Source of the DNA: VFZS01 sp964353255
GTDB lineage: Bacteria > Acidobacteriota > Terriglobia > Bryobacterales > Bryobacteraceae
Direction: 5' to 3'
Assembly: GCA_964353255.1 (NCBI GenBank)
Contig: CAYGVJ010000107.1
Span: forward strand, 1 to 18,581
Length of the DNA stretch: 18,581 nucleotides
The notes below the pieces were generated by a model. That model ran no database searches and was not told the origin of the DNA. It worked only from the letters and a program-made list of their open reading frames with translations. The position numbers were made by a program, and so were the translations under genes. Each line of letters starts with the position of its first letter. Position 1 is the stretch's first letter. Positions 1-7,324 of the stretch are shown here, one piece after another.

Positions 1-1739
1 TACGACCGCAGGTTCGCCTGGTGGCCAGGGCTGTCGCCCTCGATCTGCCGGTTGCCCAAATCGCCGGGGGGATAGCGGAAACGCATAGCCAGCCCGCTGT
101 AAGCGGCGCTCAACCTCCAGCGGGAGGTGCCGTTCCAGGTGGCACTCACCTCCAGGCCGCGAGTTTGCGCTTGGATCAGGTTCTCGAAGCGGCCCGGGAT
201 AACCACATGCGGCGGAGCGGGGGCCAGTTCAAGAAATGGAACACCCGCCTGGAAACTGCGGAGGTGGTCATAGAAGTTGTAGAAGCCCGCCAGGTCCACG
301 AACAGGCCGGGAGTGAGCTGAAGGCGATATCCCAGCTCATAAGCCAGCAACGCCTCGGACCGGTAACCCCGGTTTCCGAACAGGCTCAGGAGGTTCGGAA
401 GCCCGTTTGGGCCGGGAAACGCCGCCAGATTCGCCCGCAGGTCATGCTCGGTGGCAGAGGGCGTCCGGACCGCGCGGGCCACCGACAGCCAGGCGGCATG
501 GCGCAGATGCGGCGTCCAAATGAGGCGCAGGTTGGGCTGCACTTCGTAGCCGGTGAAGGAGTTGTGCTCGAACTTGGATCCCAGCGTAAGCCGGAGCCGG
601 TCCTCGAGCACTGCTATATCGTCCTCCAGAAACGCGCTGAGCAGATGATCCTGCCGGTGACGAGGGTCAAACGAGAGGGTGAAACTGTTCTGGAGTTGGT
701 CGCGCCCCAAACGGTATCCGCAGCCCCACAGCAGGTCGTGCCGCGAGCCCAGAGCGCGACGGTGCTGGAAGTCCAGATCCAAGGTGTTCAGCACCTCCCC
801 CGTCAAGGCATCCTTGCGGAAAGTGCGGTCGTAGTAGAGTTGCAGGGCGGTTTCTGAGACTGCCGAGGAATGCTTCCAACGGCCCAGGACGTTTCCTCCG
901 GCCGATCTGGTCTGATCGTTGATCACTTCGAGGAACGGCGGGGACAGAGAAGCGACTCCGGCCTGCTGCTCGCCCTGGCCGCGGTAGACATCCCCCTGCA
1001 CGGTCAGCGAGTCCCGCTTGGACAGGTTCAGGTCCATGCGGAACCCTCCGCGCAGGAGGCCCCAGTCATTGACCGCCCCCTGGCCGGCCCCCTTGAACCA
1101 GTGGTTCCGCTGAAAGTACTTCGCAAAGGCCCGGTAGTGGGCGTTGGGACCGAGCGGCCCTCCGTAGCGCAGCCCGCCAAGCCCGCGTTCTTCATTCCCG
1201 CCGCCCGCTGTAACCAGGCCGCCCTGTGTCTGGGCGGCGGCTTTGGTGATGATATTGATGACGCCATTGACGGCGTTGGCCCCCCACATGGTGGCGCCCG
1301 GTCCGCGGATGACCTCAATGCGGTCCACGTCTTCCAGCAGCGTGTCCTGCACCTCCCAATAGACGCCCGAGAACAGCGGGCTGTAGACGCTTCGGCCGTC
1401 CACCAGAACCAGCAGTTTGTTTGCGGCCAGACCGTTGAAGCCGCGGGCGCTGAGGGCCCACCACCCCGCATTCACCCGAGCTACCTGAACTCCCGGCGCC
1501 ATGCGCAGCGCTTCCGGAATGCTGGTGGCGCCCGAGCGGCGGAGGTCTTCCTGGGTGATCACAAAGACCGCCGCCGCGGCCTGCGAGAGCTTTTGCTCTT
1601 TTTTCGAGACCGAAGTCACCTCGATGTTCATCAGCTCCTCGAGGCTGATCTCGGTCAAGTCACGCGGCGGTTGAGCGGCTCGGCCGGCCGGCGCGAAGCA
1701 CACAACCAGCAGACAGACTAGGATTTTCGGTCGAGTCAC
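1..1739 (-). CDS. TonB-dependent outer-membrane receptor (5' part, cut by window edge)
   Basis: Outer-membrane beta-barrel receptor that would import a ligand using TonB energy; the ligand cannot be told from the sequence. The frame is open from a GTG at 1739 to the left edge (579 codons). The start is supported by GGAGG four bases upstream and by a signal peptide (ILVCLLVVCFAPAGRAA). Next comes the short segment ISLEELMNIEVTSVSKKE typical of one receptor subgroup. The plug domain follows, with SIPEALRMAPGVQVARV, ARGFNG, LLVLVDGRSVY, IEVIRGPGATMWGANAVNG and VINIITK. The later part shows barrel-type strands such as FEHNSFTGYEVQPNLRLIW, ELGYRLQLTPGLFVDLAGFY and, at the edge, GDSPGHQANLRS. There is no carboxypeptidase-regulatory domain in front of the plug, so it is nearer the BtuB/CirA type than the SusC type. 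It follows the symporter gene by 41 bases and is probably cotranscribed with it. The family call is firm; the substrate is unknown. Confidence 0.93.
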   Translation of the reverse strand, partial: MTRPKILVCLLVVCFAPAGRAAQPPRDLTEISLEELMNIEVTSVSKKEQKLSQAAAAVFVITQEDLRRSGATSIPEALRMAPGVQVARVNAGWWALSARGFNGLAANKLLVLVDGRSVYSPLFSGVYWEVQDTLLEDVDRIEVIRGPGATMWGANAVNGVINIITKAAAQTQGGLVTAGGGNEERGLGGLRYGGPLGPNAHYRAFAKYFQRNHWFKGAGQGAVNDWGLLRGGFRMDLNLSKRDSLTVQGDVYRGQGEQQAGVASLSPPFLEVINDQTRSAGGNVLGRWKHSSAVSETALQLYYDRTFRKDALTGEVLNTLDLDFQHRRALGSRHDLLWGCGYRLGRDQLQNSFTLSFDPRHRQDHLLSAFLEDDIAVLEDRLRLTLGSKFEHNSFTGYEVQPNLRLIWTPHLRHAAWLSVARAVRTPSATEHDLRANLAAFPGPNGLPNLLSLFGNRGYRSEALLAYELGYRLQLTPGLFVDLAGFYNFYDHLRSFQAGVPFLELAPAPPHVVIPGRFENLIQAQTRGLEVSATWNGTSRWRLSAAYSGLAMRFRYPPGDLGNRQIEGDSPGHQANLRS

Positions 1740-1780
1740 GAGACCTCCAATCCCTTTTTCGGCAGGTTGGAGGGGGGGCT
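1740..1780 (-). promoter_or_regulatory. Hairpin that can cover the ribosome binding site of the TonB receptor
   Basis: In the 41-base gap between symporter and receptor, CCTCCAA and TTGGAGG (plus strand 1744-1750 and 1767-1773) form a perfect 7-bp inverted repeat with a 16-base loop. On the minus-strand transcript the downstream arm contains GGAGG, the ribosome binding site of the GTG start at 1739. The upstream arm sits at the end of a run of C. The structure could therefore reduce translation until opened. There is no following U-run, so it is not a typical terminator. The inverted repeat is seen directly; the regulatory role is inferred. Confidence 0.45.
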
Positions 1781-2989
1781 TTAGCGGGGGTACGCCGGCT
1801 CCAGCTCGAGCCCTTCCCAGCGGGCAATCACGGCGGTGGCCAGGCAGTTGCCCAGCACATTGACGGAGGTGCGCGCCATGTCCATTACCGCGTCGATGCC
1901 CAGCAGCACGGCGGCGCCCTCCAACGGTAGATTGAACTGCCCGAGAGTTCCGGTCAGGATCACCAGGGCGGCGCGCGGCACGCCGGCCACCCCCTTGCTG
2001 GTGAGCATCAGGGTCAGCATCATGAGCAACTGCTGGCCGAGGGAAAGCTGAAAACCGGCCGCCTGCGCCACAAAGACAGAGGCCAGCGACAAGTACAGCG
2101 TGGTGCCGTCCAGGTTGAAGCTGTAGCCGGTGGGGATCACGAAGGCCACGATGTGCTTGGGCACCCCGAAGCGCTCCATGTTCTCGAGCGCCCGCGGCAG
2201 GGCGGCTTCGCTCGAAGAAGTCGAGAAGGCGATCAGGAAGGGTTCGCGCGCCGCCTGCCAGAAGCGGCGCACCGGGACACGCGCGATCAGCATCACCACG
2301 CCCAAGACTCCGCCCACGAAAATCGCCTGGGCGGCGTACATGGTCAGGATCAGCTTGCCCAGGCCCACCAGCACGCCGAGCCCTTTGCTGGCCACCGTCA
2401 CCGCGATGGCCGCACCGACCCCGAAGGGGGCCAGGTACATCACGTAGCGGGTGTACTGGAACATGACCTCGGCCAGCGATTCGGCGAAGCTGACCACCGG
2501 CTTGGCCCGGGCGCCGATGGCCGCGCAAGCCGCGCCAAACAGAAATGAGAAGACGACGATCTGGAGCACCTCGCCGCGCGCCATGGCGTCGAAGATGCTG
2601 CTGGGGAAAACATGTTCCAGCATCCCGGTAACAGAGGGCGGGACCTGGGGGAGGGCGGCCTCGGACGCCGTGCGCTCCAGACGCATCCCCACGCCCGGGC
2701 GGACCAGATTCACCGCACCCAGACCCAGGAACAGCGCAAGGGTGGTGACCGCCTCGAAGTAAATGATGGCCTTCAACCCGATGCGGCCCATGGCCTTCAG
2801 GTCGCCGCCGCCGGCGATACCGTAGACCAGGGTTCCGAACAGCAGTGGGGCGATGATGGACTTGATCAGCCGCAGAAAGATGCTGCTTACCAAGCCGAGG
2901 TGCCGGGCCGGGCCGGGCGCCAACAGGCCCACCACTATGCCGGCGGCCATCCCAAGAAAGATCCAAGTGGTCAGCCCGGGGCGTCTCAT
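1781..2989 (-). CDS. gltP: Proton/glutamate-aspartate symporter (SDF/DAACS family, GltP-like)
   Basis: Inner-membrane carrier of 402 residues for an acidic amino acid or possibly a dicarboxylate. The family signatures are in order: the serine-rich re-entrant loop TSSSEAALPRALENME (257 onward), the TM7 motif GYSFNLDGTTLY (D294), the second re-entrant loop TSKGVAGVPRA (330-340), and the TM8 motif DMARTSVNVLGN (370-381). Asp370 and Arg373 fit the residues that bind the amino group and side-chain carboxylate of glutamate/aspartate. The last position is Asn rather than the Asp that helps bind sodium in archaeal GltPh, as I recall for the proton-coupled E. coli GltP. The reading frame continues upstream for another 227 codons, but that stretch is antisense-like frame noise within nadK. 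The ATG at 2989 begins the first membrane segment and overlaps the nadK stop as ATGA, which suggests coupled translation. DctA-type dicarboxylate transport is the main alternative. Confidence 0.88.
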   Translation of the reverse strand: MRRPGLTTWIFLGMAAGIVVGLLAPGPARHLGLVSSIFLRLIKSIIAPLLFGTLVYGIAGGGDLKAMGRIGLKAIIYFEAVTTLALFLGLGAVNLVRPGVGMRLERTASEAALPQVPPSVTGMLEHVFPSSIFDAMARGEVLQIVVFSFLFGAACAAIGARAKPVVSFAESLAEVMFQYTRYVMYLAPFGVGAAIAVTVASKGLGVLVGLGKLILTMYAAQAIFVGGVLGVVMLIARVPVRRFWQAAREPFLIAFSTSSSEAALPRALENMERFGVPKHIVAFVIPTGYSFNLDGTTLYLSLASVFVAQAAGFQLSLGQQLLMMLTLMLTSKGVAGVPRAALVILTGTLGQFNLPLEGAAVLLGIDAVMDMARTSVNVLGNCLATAVIARWEGLELEPAYPR

Positions 2990-3849
2990 CCGCCTCCCCA
3001 CTTCAGCTTCTGGCGGAGCACATCGAAGAACATCGAGCGGGGCGGGCGGATAAGTTGCAGCACGTGCGGGGAGCGGCGGCAGACGACCTCGTCGCCGCGC
3101 TGGAGCGGCTCGCCCACCTGGCCGTCGATGGTCAGGTAGGTTCCGCCCTCCTCGGCCTGGTTGATGATCTTGATCACGCTGGTGTCGGGGACAATGACCG
3201 GGCGATTGGTGAGGGTATGGGGGGAAATGGGCGTCAGGCAGAGAGCGCCGACCTGCGGAAAGATGATGGGCCCCCCGGCCGAGAGCGAGTAAGCCGTCGA
3301 GCCGGTTGGCGTGCTCACGATCAGGCCGTCGGCGCGATAGGCGCAGACCAGTTGCGCATCCACGTAGACGTCCAGGTCGATCATGCGGGCGATCGAGGCC
3401 TTCGTCAGAACCACGTCGTTCAGGGCCTCGTACTCGGAAATGCGCGAACCGGCGCGCACCAGTTCGCAGTAGAGCATGCGGCGCCGGCCGATGCGGTGCT
3501 CGCCGCACAGCGCGCGCTCCAGCTCGGGGTAGATCTCGTCGGTGGTGATGGCGGTCAGAAAGCCCAACCCGCCCAGGTTCACCGCGAACAGGGGCATTTC
3601 CCTGCCCCGCAAGGAGCGCGCCGCGGTCAGCAGCGTGCCGTCGCCGCCCAGCACGACCAGCAACTGGCAACCCTCCGGGACCTGCTCCCGCGCCAGCCCC
3701 GCGCCGCGCCCGGCATACCCCGCCGTGGCTTCGTCGCAGCGCACCTCCAGGCCCCGCGCCTCCAGCCAGGCGATCAGCCCGGGCACGATCTCGCGCGCTT
3801 GCGGCGCGTTCGGCTTCGAGATAACGCCGACCGTCCTAATGTCGGGCAT
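2986..3849 (-). CDS. nadK: NAD kinase
   Basis: Cytosolic enzyme that phosphorylates NAD to NADP with ATP or polyphosphate, the sole route to NADP. The 287 residues match the normal family length. Visible signatures are the catalytic GGDGT at 68-72 followed by LLTAAR, NLGGLGFL at 91-98, ALND at 142-145 (the usual NE/ND pair), the glycine-rich GLIVSTPTGSTAYSLSAGGP at 175-194, and the C-terminal TIDGQ at 240-244. The ATG at 3849 lies inside the end of tlyA (14-base overlap), and its own stop overlaps the start of the symporter (ATGA). Placement behind ispA and tlyA is common in bacteria. No sign of damage. Confidence 0.97.
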   Translation of the reverse strand: MPDIRTVGVISKPNAPQAREIVPGLIAWLEARGLEVRCDEATAGYAGRGAGLAREQVPEGCQLLVVLGGDGTLLTAARSLRGREMPLFAVNLGGLGFLTAITTDEIYPELERALCGEHRIGRRRMLYCELVRAGSRISEYEALNDVVLTKASIARMIDLDVYVDAQLVCAYRADGLIVSTPTGSTAYSLSAGGPIIFPQVGALCLTPISPHTLTNRPVIVPDTSVIKIINQAEEGGTYLTIDGQVGEPLQRGDEVVCRRSPHVLQLIRPPRSMFFDVLRQKLKWGGG

Positions 3850-4570
3850 ACATCAGAAATTCCTTGTTCCCTTCGGCCCCCAGCACGGGACTTTCCATCA
3901 CCCCGGCGGTAAAGCCCAACTGCCGCACCGCCGTCTCCACCCGCGCGCAGGCCGCCTGCCACAGAGCCGGGTCGCGGACGATGCCGCCCTTTCCCACCTG
4001 CCCGCGGCGCGCCTCAAACTGCGGCTTGACAAGTATAACCATTTCGCCCGTGTCTTTGAGAAGCGCCGCCACCGGTCCCAAGACCAGGGTCACCGAAATG
4101 AAGCTCACGTCGCAGACCACCAGATCGACGCGCTCGCCGATGTCCTCGAAACCGAGATACCGGGCGTTAAGCCCCTCCTTCAGGATCACGCGCGGATCGT
4201 TGCGCAGTTTCCAGTCCAGTTGCCCGGCGCCGACGTCGATCGCATAAACCCGGGCCGCGCCGCGCTGGAGCAAGCAATCCGTGAAGCCGCCCGTCGAGGC
4301 GCCGACATCCAGGCAGACGCGCCCGGCCACCTGGATCCCGAAGCCGTCCACAGCCGCCGCCAGTTTCAAGCCGCCGCGGCTCACGTAGGGCATGCGCTCG
4401 AGGACTTCGATCCGGCTGTCGCGTGCGACGGCCTGGCCGGCCTTGCCGGACGGACGCCCATCCACCATCACCTGGCCGGCCAGAATCAAGGCCTGCGCCT
4501 TGGCCCGCGTTCCGGTGAGGCCTTTCTCGACCAGCAGCCGGTCGAGGCGTTCCCGTTCTGCCCGTTTCAT
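3836..4570 (-). CDS. tlyA: TlyA-family 16S/23S rRNA (cytidine-2'-O)-methyltransferase
   Basis: A 244-residue ribosomal RNA methyltransferase using S-adenosylmethionine. Residues about 7-65 form an S4 RNA-binding domain (RLDRLLVEKGL, AGQVMVDG). The rest is an FtsJ-like Rossmann methyltransferase, with SAM motif I CLDVGASTGGFTDCL at 86-100, AIDVG at 110-114, VVCDVSFIS at 151-159 and VKPQFEA at 181-187. Lys69, Asp154, Lys182 and Glu237 fit the K-D-K-E set described for this family. An in-frame start 26 codons upstream exists, but it would read through the tail of ispA with an arginine-rich non-family sequence. I chose ATG 4570, which overlaps the ispA stop as ATGA. Some members are described as hemolysins; the rRNA role is the better supported one. 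It is followed by nadK. Confidence 0.93.
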   Translation of the reverse strand: MKRAERERLDRLLVEKGLTGTRAKAQALILAGQVMVDGRPSGKAGQAVARDSRIEVLERMPYVSRGGLKLAAAVDGFGIQVAGRVCLDVGASTGGFTDCLLQRGAARVYAIDVGAGQLDWKLRNDPRVILKEGLNARYLGFEDIGERVDLVVCDVSFISVTLVLGPVAALLKDTGEMVILVKPQFEARRGQVGKGGIVRDPALWQAACARVETAVRQLGFTAGVMESPVLGAEGNKEFLMYARH

Positions 4571-5451
4571 TTCTTCCGGCGGACGATGTACTCGGCCAGC
4601 TCCGAGAGGCGCCCGGCCCGTTCGCCGAAGCTCTCTACCGCCGCGCACGCGCGGGCGGCTTCCTCCTCCGCCATACGGTGCGACTCCGCCAGGCCGTACA
4701 CCGCCGGAAAGGTGATCTTGCCCTGCTGCGCGTCCTTACCCGCGGTCTTACCCAGCGCCTGGGAGGGCTCCTCGACATCCAGAATGTCATCGACAATCTG
4801 GAAGGCCAGCCCGACGTGCCGCCCGTAGCGCGTCAAGGCCTCCAGTTGACCCGGGCTGGCGCCGGCGCAGATGGCGCCCATACGCGCGCTGGCGGTCAGC
4901 AAGGCCCCGGTCTTGGCCCGGTGGATCCGCTCCAGCAGGTCAGCAGTGGGCGTCGCGTTCACCCCTTCCAGATCGGCCATCTGGCCGCCGATCATTCCGC
5001 CCACGGTCCCCGCCGCCCTGGCCAGCTCGGCCACCAACAGAGCCTTGCGCGCGTCCGGGACGCCCTCCAGTTCCGCCAGCGCCTGGAAGGCCAGGGTCAA
5101 CAGCGCGTCACCGGCCAGAATGGCCACGGCTTCACCGAATTCTCTGTGGCAGGTGGGACGGCCGCGGCGAAAGTCGTCGTTGTCCAGCGCCGGCAGGTCG
5201 TCGTGAATCAATGAGTAGGTGTGAACCAGTTCGAGCGAGCAGGCGGCGCGCTCGATGCCCGGGGCATAGTCCGCCGCCGCGCAGCCCGCCTCCAGGCACA
5301 GTATGGGGCGCAGGCGCTTGCCGCCCGCAAACAGGCTGTAACGCATGGCGCGGTGCAGGGTCCCGGGCGGCGTGGTCGCGGCAGGCGCCAAGCGGTCGAG
5401 CTCGGCTTCGATTCGCTCGCGCTGCCCGGCGAGGTACTCGCTGAGGTTCAT
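4567..5451 (-). CDS. ispA: Farnesyl diphosphate synthase (IspA-type short-chain polyprenyl synthase)
   Basis: Cytosolic isoprenoid enzyme that condenses dimethylallyl/geranyl diphosphate with isopentenyl diphosphate, feeding quinone, undecaprenyl and hopanoid synthesis. The 294-residue length is normal. GGKRLRP lies at 43-49. The first aspartate-rich motif is HDDLPALDNDDFRRGRPT from 83, with the two-residue insertion of bacterial FPP synthases and Tyr79 five residues before it, which favours a C15 product. The second aspartate-rich motif is QIVDDILD at 218-225, followed by LGKTAGKD and KITFP. Overlaps of ATGA type on both sides join it to xseB before and tlyA after. A geranylgeranyl product cannot be excluded from the sequence alone. 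Confidence 0.94.
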   Translation of the reverse strand: MNLSEYLAGQRERIEAELDRLAPAATTPPGTLHRAMRYSLFAGGKRLRPILCLEAGCAAADYAPGIERAACSLELVHTYSLIHDDLPALDNDDFRRGRPTCHREFGEAVAILAGDALLTLAFQALAELEGVPDARKALLVAELARAAGTVGGMIGGQMADLEGVNATPTADLLERIHRAKTGALLTASARMGAICAGASPGQLEALTRYGRHVGLAFQIVDDILDVEEPSQALGKTAGKDAQQGKITFPAVYGLAESHRMAEEEAARACAAVESFGERAGRLSELAEYIVRRKK

Positions 5452-5699
5452 GCCTTCTCGGGGCGGAAAGGCTCCGCCTGGATCTTGCCCGCCCTCTTGA
5501 GCAGGATCTCGACGCGGGTCTCAGCTTCCCCCAACTGCTTCCGGCAGGCCTCGCTCAACGCCATGCCTCGCTCGAACAGCTCCAAGGACCGCTTCAGCGG
5601 AAGGTCGCCCGCTTCCAGCTCCTGGACCACCTTTTCGAGTTCATCCAGGGAGGCCTCGAAGCTGGGCGCGGGCGATCCCTGCTCAGGTGTATCCGGCAT
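5448..5699 (-). CDS. xseB: Exodeoxyribonuclease VII small subunit
   Basis: An 83-residue protein matching the small subunit of exonuclease VII, which binds XseA and helps degrade single-stranded DNA. The family core SFEASLDELEKVVQELEAGD is present from residue 13, followed by LPLKRSLELFERGMALSEAC, which forms the paired helices; the tail is short and charged. The partner gene xseA, usually directly upstream, is not in this window: upstream is a dehydrogenase gene ending six bases before this start. I see no clear ribosome binding site before the ATG, so translation may depend on the upstream gene. The end overlaps ispA as ATGA. Confidence 0.92.
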   Translation of the reverse strand: MPDTPEQGSPAPSFEASLDELEKVVQELEAGDLPLKRSLELFERGMALSEACRKQLGEAETRVEILLKRAGKIQAEPFRPEKA

Positions 5700-5705
5700 T
5701 GAAGA

Positions 5706-6770
5706 TCATTGTAGCCCAGGCAGCGGAACCCCGAGCCGTTCCGCCATCCGCACCAGAGCCTGCCAGGGACCCGGAGGAATCGGTATGCCGGTACGCCGGC
5801 GCTCCTGCTCGGCGCGCCATTCCGGGTCGCCGGCCACCAGCACCTCATCGTAACCGGCCGCCGGGGGCGTTGCCTTCACCTCGGCCACCAGCCAGTCCAT
5901 GCGGGCGTAGAACTCTTCGAGCGGCAGAAACCGGCCGACGTCGATGCCCAGGAAGGCATGATTGACGCGCGAGAGCCGCCCGTGCTGGCGAATGCCGCGA
6001 ATCTCGGTAGCCATGGCGCCGCCACCCAGCGCGCCGCACAAGATCTCGACCAACATCGCCAGACCGCTGCCCTTGTAGCCGCCCAGGGGCATCAAGAACC
6101 CCTGGAGCGCGGTAGCCAGATCTGTCGTGGGCCGCCCCTGGCGGTCCATGGCCCAGCCTTCGGGGATGACGGTGCGCCCCTCCAGGGCCACCTTCTCCAG
6201 CCGCCCGTAGGCTGCGGTGGTCGTAGCCATATCCAGCAGCCAGCCCCGCCCGCCCGGTTTGGGAACCGCCATCGAGATGGGATTAGTCCCCAGCCGGCCC
6301 TCCCGGCCCTGCCAGGGGGGCACGGTCGGCGAGGCGTCGCACATGGCGATGCCGATCAGGCCGGCAGCCGAGATCTTCTCGGCCCAGTATCCGGCCGCGC
6401 CGAAATGAGTGGCCTCCCGCGCCACCACCAGCGCCACGCCGTGCTCAAAGGCCAGGCGCACCGCGTGCGCACAACAAGTGGTCGAGGTCACCGCGCCCAG
6501 GCCGTGCTGGCCGTCGTAGAGCAGGCAGCCGCCACTCTCAGCCAGGATGCGGCCGTCGGCCCGGGGATCCACGTCGCCGGCCGCGAGCTGATCGACGTAG
6601 TGCGGCAGGAGTTGCACCCCGTGGGAGTCTATGCCGCGCAGATTCGCCGCCACCAGCGGATCGGCCACCACGGGAACCTTCTCGCGGGGTACTCCGGCGG
6701 CCTCCAGAACCCGCTCGGCAAAGGCGCGCAGTTCCGCCTCAACAAGGACGAAAGCCGTCCCTTCATTCAC
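5706..6770 (-). CDS. Malate/L-lactate dehydrogenase family oxidoreductase (Ldh_2 type)
   Basis: NAD(P)-dependent 2-hydroxyacid dehydrogenase of the family holding malate, L-sulfolactate, ureidoglycolate and related dehydrogenases, which differs in fold from classic LDH/MDH. It has 354 residues, the usual length. Signatures are ANLRGIDSHGVQLLPHYV around residues 42-59 (family His50), THFGAAGYW at 121-129, LGTNPISMAVP at 160-170, LDMATT at 179-184, and the glycine-rich GGYKGSGLAMLVEIL from 230. The start is a GTG at 6770, one base after the stop of the upstream PH-domain gene, and the protein aligns from that point. The exact substrate is not readable. Its place directly before xseB is not the usual arrangement. 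Confidence 0.88.
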   Translation of the reverse strand: MNEGTAFVLVEAELRAFAERVLEAAGVPREKVPVVADPLVAANLRGIDSHGVQLLPHYVDQLAAGDVDPRADGRILAESGGCLLYDGQHGLGAVTSTTCCAHAVRLAFEHGVALVVAREATHFGAAGYWAEKISAAGLIGIAMCDASPTVPPWQGREGRLGTNPISMAVPKPGGRGWLLDMATTTAAYGRLEKVALEGRTVIPEGWAMDRQGRPTTDLATALQGFLMPLGGYKGSGLAMLVEILCGALGGGAMATEIRGIRQHGRLSRVNHAFLGIDVGRFLPLEEFYARMDWLVAEVKATPPAAGYDEVLVAGDPEWRAEQERRRTGIPIPPGPWQALVRMAERLGVPLPGLQ

Positions 6771-6771
6771 C

Positions 6772-7227
6772 TCAAACCTTCTGCCTCGGCGGCTTGCCCT
6801 GGGCCGCGTCCATGATCTCGTCGGCCACTAGCTGCGGTTGATCGATGTTGGCGATCGTCAGCCGGCTGGTCTCGCCCGCGGTCTCGATCGAGAGGTTCCC
6901 GATGCCGAACATCCGCTGAAAAAGCGTCTGGTCCACCTGCACGTCCTGCACCTTGGAGATCTGGATGGTGCGGGTGCTTCTGGAGAACATGCCCAGCTCG
7001 TAGCGCAGGCGGTCGCCGGCGATCGTCATCTTGGTGAACCGCCGCCGGATGCCGCGGCTGATGGGCCACAGAAACAACGCGGCGGGAAACAGCAGCCACC
7101 AGTCTGGCCAGCCGCTGTCACGAAGGCGGTTGGTGTGCAAGAAGACCGCAACCAGGCACACGATGAACGTCGCGGTGTAGCCCAGGCTGATCCACTTCTT
7201 GGTGGGGTGAATGACGATGTCAGGCAT
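6772..7227 (-). CDS. Small membrane protein with a bacterial PH-like domain
   Basis: A 151-residue protein of unknown cellular role. Residues about 10-50 hold two hydrophobic segments (YTATFIVCLVAVFLH and WWLLFPAALFLWPI). A basic turn follows (RGIRRRFTKM), and then a bacterial PH-like fold: MTIAGDRLRYELGMFSRSTR, IQISKVQDVQVDQTLFQRMF, IGNLSIETAGE. The phrase 'kvqdv.v.qt...r.fGig.l.i.tag' is typical of the bPH2 (YdbS/YdbT-like) family. I chose the ATG at 7227 because an upstream ATG at 7266 would add 13 unrelated residues; a GAGGAG lies 13 bases before 7227, rather far. It is the first gene of the minus-strand run and ends one base before the dehydrogenase. Confidence 0.8.
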   Translation of the reverse strand: MPDIVIHPTKKWISLGYTATFIVCLVAVFLHTNRLRDSGWPDWWLLFPAALFLWPISRGIRRRFTKMTIAGDRLRYELGMFSRSTRTIQISKVQDVQVDQTLFQRMFGIGNLSIETAGETSRLTIANIDQPQLVADEIMDAAQGKPPRQKV

Positions 7228-7324
7228 AAGCGGTGGCGTGCTCCTCAGCCCGCTATTGTACAGCACCGGCTGGCGCCGGACCTACCAGAGGCTCAGTGCT
7301 ATGATGAGAGCATCAGGAGGCGGC
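7228..7324. promoter_or_regulatory. Divergent intergenic region with promoter-like elements
   Basis: The 97 bases between the divergent starts at 7227 and 7325 must hold promoters for both directions. On the minus strand TACAAT (plus 7255-7260) is a good -10 match, about 30 bases before the PH-domain start. On the plus strand TATGAT (7300-7305) is a -10 match close to AGGAGG (7315-7320). No convincing -35 is seen for either. Between them CCGGC-TGGC-GCCGG (7266-7279) is a 5-bp inverted repeat that could be an operator. These are short matches, so confidence is modest. Confidence 0.35.

Noticed and set aside
21..1721. Two long plus-strand open frames (278 and 283 codons)
   Set aside because: They lie antisense to a minus-strand frame whose product clearly reads as a TonB-dependent receptor with signal peptide, plug and barrel strands; their own products are low-complexity and match no family.
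2990..3670. A 227-codon upstream extension of the symporter, making a 629-residue fusion
   Set aside because: The extension is arginine/proline-rich frame noise within nadK, which is a perfect family match in another frame; the symporter begins properly at 2989.
4571..4648. Longer N-terminus for tlyA
   Set aside because: It would read inside the end of ispA and gives a non-family arginine-rich sequence; the ATG at 4570 gives the normal S4-domain start.
5708..5713. Internal promoter for xseB from a TACAAT box on the minus strand
   Set aside because: The box falls on the last codons of the dehydrogenase gene and no -35 match exists at 16-18 bases.
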